Source: Arthrobacter sp. MYb213
GTDB taxonomy: Bacteria; Actinomycetota; Actinomycetes; Actinomycetales; Micrococcaceae
DNA: 64,000 nucleotides
Reading direction: 5' to 3'
Assembly: GCF_002979915.1 (NCBI RefSeq)
Contig: NZ_PCQA01000002.1
Location: 1-64,000, forward strand
This document shows, piece by piece, positions 1 through 7,206 of this stretch; positions within the stretch are counted from its first letter, which is position 1; every line of letters begins with the position of its first letter. Below the pieces are notes generated by a model. It had not been told where the DNA came from. It saw nothing but the letters and a program-made list of their open reading frames with translations, and made no database searches. Both the position numbers and the translations under genes were made by a program.

Positions 1-64
1 GGGGCGGGGAGGAAAGTGGGGGTGGGCAAATAACCCCTAAAACCCGTTACCTAGGAATCTGCCG

Positions 65-93
65 AGAATTGTCCCGGCGCCTGTTAATGTCAA
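65..93 (-). promoter_or_regulatory. Candidate sigma-A promoter reading out of the window (probably toward mraZ/dcw)
   Basis: On the minus strand a perfect TTGACA (93 to 88) is followed after 17 nt by AATTCT (70 to 65); a 15-nt spacing would give ACAATT instead. It lies just past the terminator of the DUF3040 gene and points left out of the window. In actinobacteria the DUF3040 gene usually lies just upstream of mraZ and the division cluster, so the target is inferred to be mraZ. The -10 is weak. Confidence 0.35.
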
Positions 94-100
94 TTAAAAG

Positions 101-136
101 AAAAAAGAGGTGCAACCCCACAAAGGGTTACACCTC
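101..136 (-). terminator. Rho-independent terminator of the DUF3040 gene
   Basis: A hairpin with arms at 107-118 and 125-136 (one mismatch, 6-nt loop) is followed on the minus strand by a T-rich run (TTTTTTCTTTT). It sits 12 nt after the stop codon of the DUF3040 gene and separates it from the promoter that reads on to the left. Confidence 0.8.
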
Positions 137-148
137 GAAAACAAAAAT

Positions 149-535
149 CTATCCGTCGGACTGGTCCCGCTTACGCTGGTTCCATTTCTCTTCCAAACCG
201 CTCATGAACGGCGAATTTCCTGATCCCGATGGCTTGGAATTGGCCGGAGCTTTGATGCCACCGACTTTTCCTTCCGCCGATTTAGCAAGGGCCAGAAGAA
301 CGCCAGCGAACATGGCTGCGAATCCGATAACACCGACAATGATCAGCTGCTGGGAAATTCCAAAGATGAGACCACCGAGTCCCACGATGACCAGGAGCGC
401 ACCAAGCGCAATGTTGCGCGTTGAAAGACGACCAGTACTTGCTGGAGCCTTCATGCTGGAAGCGAAGCGACGATCCTCGTGCAGTTGCTTCTCCAACTGC
501 TCCAATAGACGTTGCTCATGCTCTGATAGGGGCAT
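149..535 (-). CDS. DUF3040 family small membrane protein
   Basis: A 128-residue protein of the actinobacterial DUF3040 family. It opens with the family signature MPLSEHEQRLLEQLE, a short acidic helix, followed after about 40 residues by two adjacent hydrophobic segments (near 45-62 and 65-85) that look like a transmembrane hairpin, and a polar tail. I chose the ATG at 535 rather than the in-frame one at 574 because GGAAGGAG lies 6 nt before it and the family signature begins there. Family members sit beside mraZ and the dcw division/cell-wall cluster, and Rv2169c is the mycobacterial counterpart. Biochemical function is unknown; a role linked to envelope or division is only inferred from position. 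Confidence 0.88.
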   Translation of the reverse strand: MPLSEHEQRLLEQLEKQLHEDRRFASSMKAPASTGRLSTRNIALGALLVIVGLGGLIFGISQQLIIVGVIGFAAMFAGVLLALAKSAEGKVGGIKAPANSKPSGSGNSPFMSGLEEKWNQRKRDQSDG

Positions 536-717
536 CGCCTTCTCCTTCCAATCACTTCCGTAGCGGTCCACCACCGCCTACAGGTATAACGCACAACCAC
601 TTGGAATCGTTCCCAATCGGTATTTGCTACCTACTTATTAGGATAGTCTCTTTTGCCGCTCCCCTGCTAGTTGATCTTCAGCACTTTCAGGCAACTCCAT
701 CATTGTGAGTGGCAGAC

Positions 718-1896
718 CTATTTTTCTTTAGGGCGCAAGAACCGAGCTGGAGACAAACCGAAGCCAGGAAAACGTTGGCTTATTTCGTCAGCAACTCTTT
801 CAGCTTCACGGGTTTTGCCTTCTATAGGGTCCAGACTCAACTGTATTCCCAGTTCAGGATCGCTTAGCCTTTCCGCTTTGACACCCACCAGCCTGACGGA
901 CTGAGATAGCGGAGTCATGCGGCGCAACAGTTCGACGGCATGTTGACTTATAGTCGCCGAGGAGTCTGTCGGTACCGTCATAGCCCTACTTCGAGTCACT
1001 CCGGTAAAGTCCTGATACTTCAGTTTTAGCCCCACCCCTGACGCGGCCTTTCCAGAGGCCCTTAGGCGCTGTCCAAGCCGGTGGCCCAACCTCAGCAGCT
1101 CCTCCTCCAGCACCTCGACATCTTTCACATCACCAGCAAAAGTATGCTCAGCTGAGATACTTTTCTCCTGCCGGGTAGTTTGCACTTGACGGTTATCGAT
1201 ACCGTGGGCCAGCAGATGCAAAGAACGTCCATGTTCTCCAAAGCGTTGGATCATTCGGGATTGTGGCTCGGTGGCCAACTGCTCGATGGTTTCAATTCCC
1301 AGCGCGTGCAATTGTTCCCCGGTTTTCTTTCCCACTCCCCACATCGCTGACACCGGGAGCTGATACAAAAATTCTGTAGTTCGCTCTGGAGCGACGACAA
1401 TGAGGCCATCGGGCTTCGCATGCGTCGAGGCGAGCTTTGCCACGAACTTGTTTCTCGCAATGCCCACGCTCGCAGGAAGATGCAGTTCTTCTGCCACATG
1501 CGCACGGATCTTATGTGCGATTGCTACCGGCCCACCATGCAATCGCATACTTCCAGTCACATCTAAGAAAGCTTCGTCGATACTTACCTGTTCGACCAGC
1601 GGCGTAATGGTCTCAAAATAGTTCATAATCTGTGCCGAAACTTCGGTATACACGCTATGTCGAGGTTCAATGATCGTGGCCTGAGGCATCAAGGCTATGG
1701 CTTGGCTCATTGGCATGGCCGAACGGACCCCACGTGCGCGACAATCATAGGAAGCCGAAAGTACTACGCTACGACCGCCAGGGAATCCCACGATGACTGG
1801 TTCGTTAAGTAGCTCTGGTCGGTCGCGAAGCTCTACCGATACGAAAAACGCATCCATATCCACGTGCAAAATTGCGCGATTTTCCAGATCTGCCAT
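718..1896 (-). CDS. dinB: DNA polymerase IV (Y-family translesion polymerase)
   Basis: A 392-residue Y-family polymerase that copies damaged DNA with low fidelity. The N-terminal palm motif HVDMDAFF carries the catalytic Asp13 and the steric-gate Phe18 that excludes ribonucleotides. The second catalytic motif SIDEAFLD supplies Asp107 and Glu108. Thumb helix-hairpin-helix and little-finger domains follow. QLSLD near residue 356 could be the beta-clamp binding peptide, which in this family usually lies close to the C-terminus. Length is normal for the family. No clear SD precedes the ATG; instead TAGACT lies 6 nt before it, suggesting a leaderless mRNA. The gene is followed by DUF3040 but separated by 182 bp, so it is probably its own unit. 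Confidence 0.95.
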   Translation of the reverse strand: MADLENRAILHVDMDAFFVSVELRDRPELLNEPVIVGFPGGRSVVLSASYDCRARGVRSAMPMSQAIALMPQATIIEPRHSVYTEVSAQIMNYFETITPLVEQVSIDEAFLDVTGSMRLHGGPVAIAHKIRAHVAEELHLPASVGIARNKFVAKLASTHAKPDGLIVVAPERTTEFLYQLPVSAMWGVGKKTGEQLHALGIETIEQLATEPQSRMIQRFGEHGRSLHLLAHGIDNRQVQTTRQEKSISAEHTFAGDVKDVEVLEEELLRLGHRLGQRLRASGKAASGVGLKLKYQDFTGVTRSRAMTVPTDSSATISQHAVELLRRMTPLSQSVRLVGVKAERLSDPELGIQLSLDPIEGKTREAERVADEISQRFPGFGLSPARFLRPKEK

Positions 1897-1902
1897 ATCC
1901 CT

Positions 1903-1908
1903 AGTCTA
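1903..1908 (-). promoter_or_regulatory. Leaderless -10 box for dinB
   Basis: TAGACT on the minus strand ends 6 nt before the dinB ATG, placing the expected transcription start at or next to the A of the start codon. No convincing -35 is visible. Confidence 0.4.
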
Positions 1909-2044
1909 ATGAGCGACCCGACGGTTCTGCGGACCACGAACAATCCTGAGAAGTCCGCCGATCCAGTCTCCGTGAGCGCGGTACAAAGATGACTGTAGAG
2001 TTGACAGTATCCGTTAGTAGTTCACGCTTAGAAAATGGTTTTTC

Positions 2045-3151
2045 ATGTCCTCGCTTGAACCTCTGTCAGCTCTGATATCCAAAGCTGAACAGATGAGTCG
2101 TACTTATACCGATGCGGTCGCCAAGCTTCTGGAACAATTCTTGTCTTCAAAAGGTGACGAAGTTGCTCAGATTACCTCCAGCGCCACTGAAATTGTCAGC
2201 AGCATCCAAGACTTAGTACGTGGCGGTAAACGCCTGCGTCCGCTCTTTGCATACTGGGGATACCTCGGTGCGGGAGGAAATCCAGATGACGAGAATATCG
2301 TTCGTTTAGGCGTTTCTCTGGAGCTCTTTCAGGGTGCAGCCCTGATCCACGACGACATCATTGACAACTCCGACACTCGTCGCGGACAGCCAAGCGTTCA
2401 CAAGAGATTTGAAGCGCAGCACTCATCACTCGGTCTAACCGGTGACGCCGCCGCTTATGGAATGGCAAGCGCCATCCTAACTGGCGACCTATGCCTGTCT
2501 CTGAGTGAAGAAGTATTTGCGGAGATTGATGGGCTCAATTCAGCGACTCGATCCATTTTTAATAGGATGCGACTGCAAGTCATGGCCGGGCAGTACCTCG
2601 ACGTCCTGGAAGAGTCAGCCGGCTCTGCCTATGATCCGGCAGAAGCCGTGAAGCGCGCTCGAACTATCGTGCGCTTTAAGTCTGCAAAGTACTCGACAGA
2701 GAACCCGTTTTTATTAGGTGGGGCATTAGCTAATGCCGGTGCAGAATTGCTAGAAAACTATAGCGCGTTTGCATTGCCGCTAGGTGAAGCCTTCCAACTT
2801 CGCGACGATGTTCTTGGCGTCTTCGGTGACCCTTCAGTGACTGGGAAACCAGCGGGAGACGATTTGCGTGAAGGTAAACGTACCGAATTGATCGCCCATG
2901 CGTTGGCAAAGTCCGCCCCAGCGGAACGAGACTTCATCCAAGACCGCCTCGGCGCCTCCGATATGAGCGACGTTGAAGTAGAGAAGATGAGCACAATTTT
3001 GAAAAGCTCGGGAGCCCTTGTGGAAACCGAAGCGAGTATTAGCGAACTGACGGAGCAGTCTCTTACCGCACTCAAACGCATCACCGCTGCGGACTTGTCG
3101 CTGGCAGGGATGCATTACCTCAGCGACATCGTCACCAAACGCAGTAAGTAA
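2045..3151 (+). CDS. Polyprenyl diphosphate synthase (trans-isoprenyl, IdsA/GrcC type)
   Basis: A 368-residue head-to-tail isoprenyl diphosphate synthase that adds isopentenyl diphosphate to an allylic primer using Mg2+. The first aspartate-rich motif DDIID is at 103-107, followed by the conserved DTRRG at 110-114, and the second, DDVLG, is at 254-258 within QLRDDVLGVFGD. The GGKRLRP substrate-binding loop is at 60-66. Length and motif spacing fit all-trans synthases of the GGPP or longer type. Product chain length cannot be fixed from sequence. It could supply menaquinone side chains, carotenoids or lipid carriers. No SD stands before the ATG. A TTGACA at 2001 may be part of its promoter, but no good -10 goes with it. 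Rv2173 (idsA2) is the positional counterpart in mycobacteria. Confidence 0.92.
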   Translation: MSSLEPLSALISKAEQMSRTYTDAVAKLLEQFLSSKGDEVAQITSSATEIVSSIQDLVRGGKRLRPLFAYWGYLGAGGNPDDENIVRLGVSLELFQGAALIHDDIIDNSDTRRGQPSVHKRFEAQHSSLGLTGDAAAYGMASAILTGDLCLSLSEEVFAEIDGLNSATRSIFNRMRLQVMAGQYLDVLEESAGSAYDPAEAVKRARTIVRFKSAKYSTENPFLLGGALANAGAELLENYSAFALPLGEAFQLRDDVLGVFGDPSVTGKPAGDDLREGKRTELIAHALAKSAPAERDFIQDRLGASDMSDVEVEKMSTILKSSGALVETEASISELTEQSLTALKRITAADLSLAGMHYLSDIVTKRSK

Positions 3152-3177
3152 ACAACCTTAAATTCATACGCATTTGG

Positions 3178-3218
3178 CAGTGGCCGACCACGAACTTCTT
3201 GTTCGTAGTCGGCCACTG
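3178..3218. terminator. Strong hairpin between convergent genes
   Basis: Two 18-nt arms (3178-3195 and 3201-3218) pair with one mismatch around a 5-nt loop. The hairpin lies 27 nt after the polyprenyl synthase stop and before the convergent Rv2175c-like gene. There is no U tract on either side, so termination is inferred from stem strength and position. The 140 bp between it and the next gene hold nothing recognisable. Confidence 0.6.
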
Positions 3219-3359
3219 CTATTTCCAGCTTCGTTTGCCGGGCACCGTCGATGTGTTTTCGCAAATACCCCAGCACGAACTAAGGTCCCGAACATGTGGT
3301 TATCAACAACACGTTCGAGACCTAAGTTTTATGAAATCTTTACGATTAGTTCTGCTCAA

Positions 3360-3713
3360 TTACCAAGCTAGAGCTTGAGCCCTGCGTCGGATTTCTGTCT
3401 TGCGCCCAGTACGAAGGGCATTCATTGGAGTCCCTGGAAGCGATTCGTCTTCGGTGAATAGCCACGTGATGGCTTCTTCATCCGAGTACGCAGCATCCAG
3501 CAGGACTGACAACGTTCCCTTAAGACTTTCCACGACTGCACCATCAAGAACGAAGTCAGCGGGGATTGACCGCACGTTTCGCTCTCCGATTCGCACAGAG
3601 ATAATGGCTCGTTCATCGAGTAACCGGTGTATTGCCCGGATATCGACATCAAGAATTTCGGCTAAGTCCGGAAGAGTCAGCCACTGGCCAACGGTTTTTT
3701 GAAGTTCATTCAC
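3360..3713 (-). CDS. Rv2175c-family winged-helix DNA-binding protein
   Basis: A 117-residue protein matching the Rv2175c family: an N-terminal helix-turn-helix (LTLPDLAEILDVDIRAIHRL, about residues 12-31) followed by a short wing-like strand region and a C-terminal conserved stretch ending in RRRAQALAW. In M. tuberculosis Rv2175c binds DNA and is phosphorylated by the neighbouring kinase PknL. No kinase gene adjoins it here, so regulation by phosphorylation is only a possibility. The start is supported by AAGAGGTGA immediately before the ATG. The divergent neighbour encodes a LysM transglycosylase. Target genes are unknown. Confidence 0.85.
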   Translation of the reverse strand: MNELQKTVGQWLTLPDLAEILDVDIRAIHRLLDERAIISVRIGERNVRSIPADFVLDGAVVESLKGTLSVLLDAAYSDEEAITWLFTEDESLPGTPMNALRTGRKTEIRRRAQALAW

Positions 3714-3822
3714 CTCTTAAGGTTCCCACAAAAAGGTAAACCGTGCAGAAACTTCTTCCCGACTCGCCACAATGGTTTCCTTGCGCCCCACTAGTAGTGT
3801 AAATTTTCATGTATCACTTTGA

Positions 3823-3886
3823 TAACAATTTCAACACGAACCACATTGGCCCCGTTGCCAACGAGGACGTGCGAACGAAGTTGTTA
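3823..3886 (+). promoter_or_regulatory. Structured 5' leader candidate of the LysM transglycosylase gene
   Basis: TAACAATTTC at 3823-3832 can pair with GAAGTTGTTA at 3877-3886 (ten positions, one G-U), enclosing a small inner hairpin (CGTT/AACG at 3853-3863). The structure ends about 17 nt before the SD. It does not show the motifs I know for the c-di-AMP (ydaO) riboswitch that precedes many actinobacterial cell-wall lysin genes. Regulatory role is speculative. Confidence 0.25.
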
Positions 3887-3915
3887 CCTACTCCACTGAT
3901 TTGAGGATTCACTCC

Positions 3916-5634
3916 ATGCCCCACGAATCGAGCAATGCAGCTAAGCATGCGCTAGGCGTCGTAGCTGGCGCCGCTATACCTGCCGCGGTGATCGGCAGTC
4001 TGGCGTTAGCTCCAGCGGTACACGCGGCACCTGTTTCAGTTCCACAGAGCCCGAGCGTGCTTGCACCTAAAAGCGTCTCGCCAGCAAGTCTAAAAATTGC
4101 TGAAAGCCAAATCAAAGCTCACTTACTCGCTTCACGAGTTTCAACTCTTGGTCTGCCTGCGCAGCGCAGCACCAAGGAAATTAAAGTTGAACCGGGAGCT
4201 TCCTTGTGGAGCATCGCCAAGGAATACAACACTTCGATCTCCGAACTAAAGAAGATCAACAATCTCAAGAATGATGTGATTGTCGCCGGGAAGACGCTCA
4301 AAGTCCCTGGCAATGCGTCATCCTCGAAGAAAAAGTCTGCTCCGCAAACCCAGCAGAGTTCTTCTTACACCGTGCAGAACGGCGACACCCTAGGTGGTAT
4401 CGCTGCCAAGCACGATATGAGCCTGTCTAGCCTGTTGAGCAAGAACGACATTTCTGCCAGCACTTTGATCTTCCCTGGCGATAAGCTCACCGTTGCAGGG
4501 AGCTCTAAATCATCTGCGCCAAAGAAAGATTCGCAGCGCAATAGCTCGAACTCGGGTCAGGCAACATATACCGTCAAGGACGGCGATACTCTCGGAGCCA
4601 TTGCAGTCAAGCACAATATGAGCCTGTCGACTCTGCTTAGCAAAAACAATCTCTCAGCTTCGAAGTCGATTTTCCCCGGTGATAAGCTCACCGTTTCTGG
4701 CAAGTCAACAAGCAACAACTCAGACTCTAAGTCGAGCTCCCCTAAATCAACATCGGGTTCCTCGACCTACACGGTCAAGAGTGGCGATACCCTCGGGGGA
4801 ATCGCAGTAAAGCACGATATGAGCCTGTCGACCTTGCTCAGCAAGAACAACATTAGCTCCGGTAAGCACATCTTCCCAGGCGATAAGCTCGTTGTTTCAG
4901 GCGGTTCCTCGGAATCGAAAAACACCGAAAAGAAGAGCTCACCGAAGAAGTCGGGCAACGCAACTTACACTGTCAAGAGTGGTGACACCCTCGGCGGCAT
5001 CGCCGGTCAGCACGATATGAAGCTGTCTGCGCTGCTGAACTTGAACCCTCAGGTAAGCTCGCAGACTGCGCTGAAGATCGGTGAAAAACTTCGAGTCTCA
5101 GGTTCTTCGGTATCGCCTAATGGAAACATTGAAAAGAAGAAGGACCGTAAGATCGGTAATTCTTTCTTGGGCCGCACCTACCCAGATGCCACCGTGAACA
5201 GTGCCAACGAGAATAAGAATTACCTCGATTCCGTCTCGGTCCCAAGCCGCGACGAGATGAAAGCAATAATTCGTTCCACTGCGAACAGCATGGGAGTAGA
5301 CCCGTCGCTCGCAATGGCACACGCCATGCAGGAGTCTGGCTTCGACATGCGTGCTGTATCCCCTGCTAACGCCCTTGGCACCATGCAGGTCATTCCAAGT
5401 ACCGGCGAGTGGATGTCATCTCGTCTAGGACGCGATCTGAACCTTCTGAAGCCTCAGGACAACGTCGCAGCCGGTGTTGCTACGATTCGTTTCAACTTGG
5501 ATAACACCAACAGCCTGGATGAAGCAATCGCATCCTACTACCAGGGCTTAGGTGGAGTTCGAAAGTACGGGATGTTCGAAGACACCAAGCGCTACGTTGC
5601 TAGCGTCAAATCTTTGATGAAGCAGTACAGCTAG
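3916..5634 (+). CDS. Secreted lytic transglycosylase with five LysM domains
   Basis: A peptidoglycan-cleaving enzyme. Numbering from the in-frame TTG at 3901 (577 aa): signal peptide to about residue 42 (cleavage near AVHA/AP), five LysM repeats at about 94-136, 156-198, 223-266, 289-333 and 355-400 joined by Ser/Lys-rich linkers, then a C-terminal SLT goose-lysozyme-like domain from about 446. The likely catalytic Glu478 lies in QESGF, followed by ALGTMQVIP, a family hallmark. I prefer ATG 3916 because GAGG lies 9 nt upstream, while the TTG has no SD. LysM domains bind GlcNAc chains, so it acts in the wall, probably in remodelling or separation. The repeats are near-copies at DNA level and may vary in number between strains. 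Confidence 0.93.
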   Translation: MPHESSNAAKHALGVVAGAAIPAAVIGSLALAPAVHAAPVSVPQSPSVLAPKSVSPASLKIAESQIKAHLLASRVSTLGLPAQRSTKEIKVEPGASLWSIAKEYNTSISELKKINNLKNDVIVAGKTLKVPGNASSSKKKSAPQTQQSSSYTVQNGDTLGGIAAKHDMSLSSLLSKNDISASTLIFPGDKLTVAGSSKSSAPKKDSQRNSSNSGQATYTVKDGDTLGAIAVKHNMSLSTLLSKNNLSASKSIFPGDKLTVSGKSTSNNSDSKSSSPKSTSGSSTYTVKSGDTLGGIAVKHDMSLSTLLSKNNISSGKHIFPGDKLVVSGGSSESKNTEKKSSPKKSGNATYTVKSGDTLGGIAGQHDMKLSALLNLNPQVSSQTALKIGEKLRVSGSSVSPNGNIEKKKDRKIGNSFLGRTYPDATVNSANENKNYLDSVSVPSRDEMKAIIRSTANSMGVDPSLAMAHAMQESGFDMRAVSPANALGTMQVIPSTGEWMSSRLGRDLNLLKPQDNVAAGVATIRFNLDNTNSLDEAIASYYQGLGGVRKYGMFEDTKRYVASVKSLMKQYS

Positions 5635-5641
5635 ACATAAG

Positions 5642-5683
5642 AAAATGCGGGTAGGTTCCTTTCGGAACTTACCCGCATTTTTT
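5642..5683. terminator. Bidirectional Rho-independent terminator
   Basis: An 18-bp stem with one mismatch (5642-5659 and 5664-5681), 4-nt loop, followed by TTTTTT on the plus strand and a shorter T run on the minus strand. It ends the LysM transglycosylase gene and faces the stop of the histidine kinase gene. Confidence 0.88.
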
Positions 5684-5700
5684 GTGCTCAGCCAAATTGT

Positions 5701-7197
5701 TTAGACACTATGATGATCTCTGCGATGTCGATGTAATGGCATCTCAATGACGACCTTGGTCCCTTGCGGTTCCGACTGCATCCACTGGATTTCACCAGAT
5801 AATTCGCTAGTGACCAATGTGCGGACGATCTGTAGGCCCAAGCCTTCACGCCGTGGACCTGCCGGCAAACCATGCCCGTCATCCTGGATCACAACTCGTA
5901 GCCAGTCTTTACCATCGTGTCCGCTGTAGCGGTTAGCTAGCAGCCCGACCTCACCATCACGGTTCGCTAACCCGTGTTCAACCGCGTTTGTCACCAGCTC
6001 GTTGATGACCAGCGACAATGGAGTGGCTAAATCGGCGTCCAGCATCCCGAATTCACCTTCACGCCGGGTTGCTACACGCTGGCCGGGCGAGGCAATTTCG
6101 ACGATCAGCCTGAATTGACGATCCATAAGATCATCAAATTTTACGGTTTCGTTCAGACCCTTAGATAGGAAGTCGTGTACCGAGGCGATGGTCGAGACAC
6201 GACGCATTGCTTGTTCAAGGCCTTGTTTACCCTCGTCGGAGCTCATACGACGTGACTGCATACGCAGTAGGGCGGCAACCGTTTGCAAATTATTCTTCAC
6301 CCGGTGGTGAATTTCGCGAATGGTGGCGTCCTTGGTGACGAGTTCTTTCTCCCGACGCCTAAGTTCGGTGACGTCTCGGCACAATACCAAGGCACCCCAA
6401 CGTTTGGAATCATCACGAAGTGGAATGGCACGCAACGAGAGCGTCACTCCGGAGAACTCTACTTCGGTACGCCACGGCATTTTCCCTTGGAGTACTAAGG
6501 GCAAAGTTTCATCGACTACACGACGGTCACTAACCAGTGCCATCGTCAGATCTGCTAACGGTTGTCCTTGGAGCACTTCGGCTGCTCCCAAACGGCGGAA
6601 GGCCGACACAGCATTGGGGCTCGCATACTCCACCACACCGTCGACATTTAGTCGGATAAACCCGTCGCCCACTCGCGGCGCACCGCGACGCGACCCAGTG
6701 GGGCTTGCAAAATCGGGCCACAGACCACGAGTGCCCATGGTCAATAGGTCATCGGCGCTCTGCCGGTACACCAGTTCAAGATTTGAGGGGGTTCGAGCTT
6801 GATTTGGATCGAAGTGTGAAGTGATCACCGCAACCGATCGATGCTGACGCACCAATGGGATCGCTTGGACCGAGGTCAGGCCGGAGATCAGTTCTGCGCT
6901 TGGTTGCTCGGCAGATTTCTGCACCTTTTGGCTTTCCCAAGCCTGATCAACCATCATTCGCAGATCCTTGCGGATCCGTTCGCCCACAAAGTCGGTATGG
7001 AATACCGTGTGGGACGTTGACGGTCTTACGTGCGCGAGAGCCACGTAAGAACCGTCCCCGGTGGGGAACCAGAGAACCAAGTCTGCGAATGCTAGATCCG
7101 AGATTAGTTGCCAGTCCCCCACCAGTAGGTGCAGCCAGTCCTCATCACCGGGCCCGAGATTTGCGCGTTGACGTTGTTGCTCGGTAATGAGGGCCAT
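5701..7197 (-). CDS. PdtaS-like cytosolic sensor histidine kinase (HisKA_2)
   Basis: A 498-residue soluble kinase resembling mycobacterial PdtaS (Rv3220c). It has an N-terminal GAF-like sensor region (about 1-160), a PAS domain (about 175-290), the HisKA_2 box REIHHRVKNNLQ with candidate phospho-acceptor His297/298, and a C-terminal HATPase_c with the N box (ELVTNAVEHG) and G boxes (DDGHGLPAG, GLGLQIV). No transmembrane segment is seen. PdtaS signals to the antiterminator PdtaR; no PdtaR gene is in this window. The gene begins 9 nt after the glutamate dehydrogenase stop, and its GGAGG overlaps that stop, so the two are probably co-transcribed and translationally coupled. The sensed signal is unknown. 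Confidence 0.85.
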   Translation of the reverse strand: MALITEQQRQRANLGPGDEDWLHLLVGDWQLISDLAFADLVLWFPTGDGSYVALAHVRPSTSHTVFHTDFVGERIRKDLRMMVDQAWESQKVQKSAEQPSAELISGLTSVQAIPLVRQHRSVAVITSHFDPNQARTPSNLELVYRQSADDLLTMGTRGLWPDFASPTGSRRGAPRVGDGFIRLNVDGVVEYASPNAVSAFRRLGAAEVLQGQPLADLTMALVSDRRVVDETLPLVLQGKMPWRTEVEFSGVTLSLRAIPLRDDSKRWGALVLCRDVTELRRREKELVTKDATIREIHHRVKNNLQTVAALLRMQSRRMSSDEGKQGLEQAMRRVSTIASVHDFLSKGLNETVKFDDLMDRQFRLIVEIASPGQRVATRREGEFGMLDADLATPLSLVINELVTNAVEHGLANRDGEVGLLANRYSGHDGKDWLRVVIQDDGHGLPAGPRREGLGLQIVRTLVTSELSGEIQWMQSEPQGTKVVIEMPLHRHRRDHHSV

Positions 7198-7206
7198 TAG
7201 CGGGTG

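Noticed and set aside
4350-5100. Regular DNA repeats that could suggest a CRISPR or satellite array
   Set aside because: They are the coding copies of LysM domains 2-5, spaced about 200 nt and in frame; no spacer pattern.
6320-6802. 160-codon plus-strand open frame
   Set aside because: Antisense to the PAS/HisKA region of the histidine kinase; Ser/Arg-rich translation with no motif.
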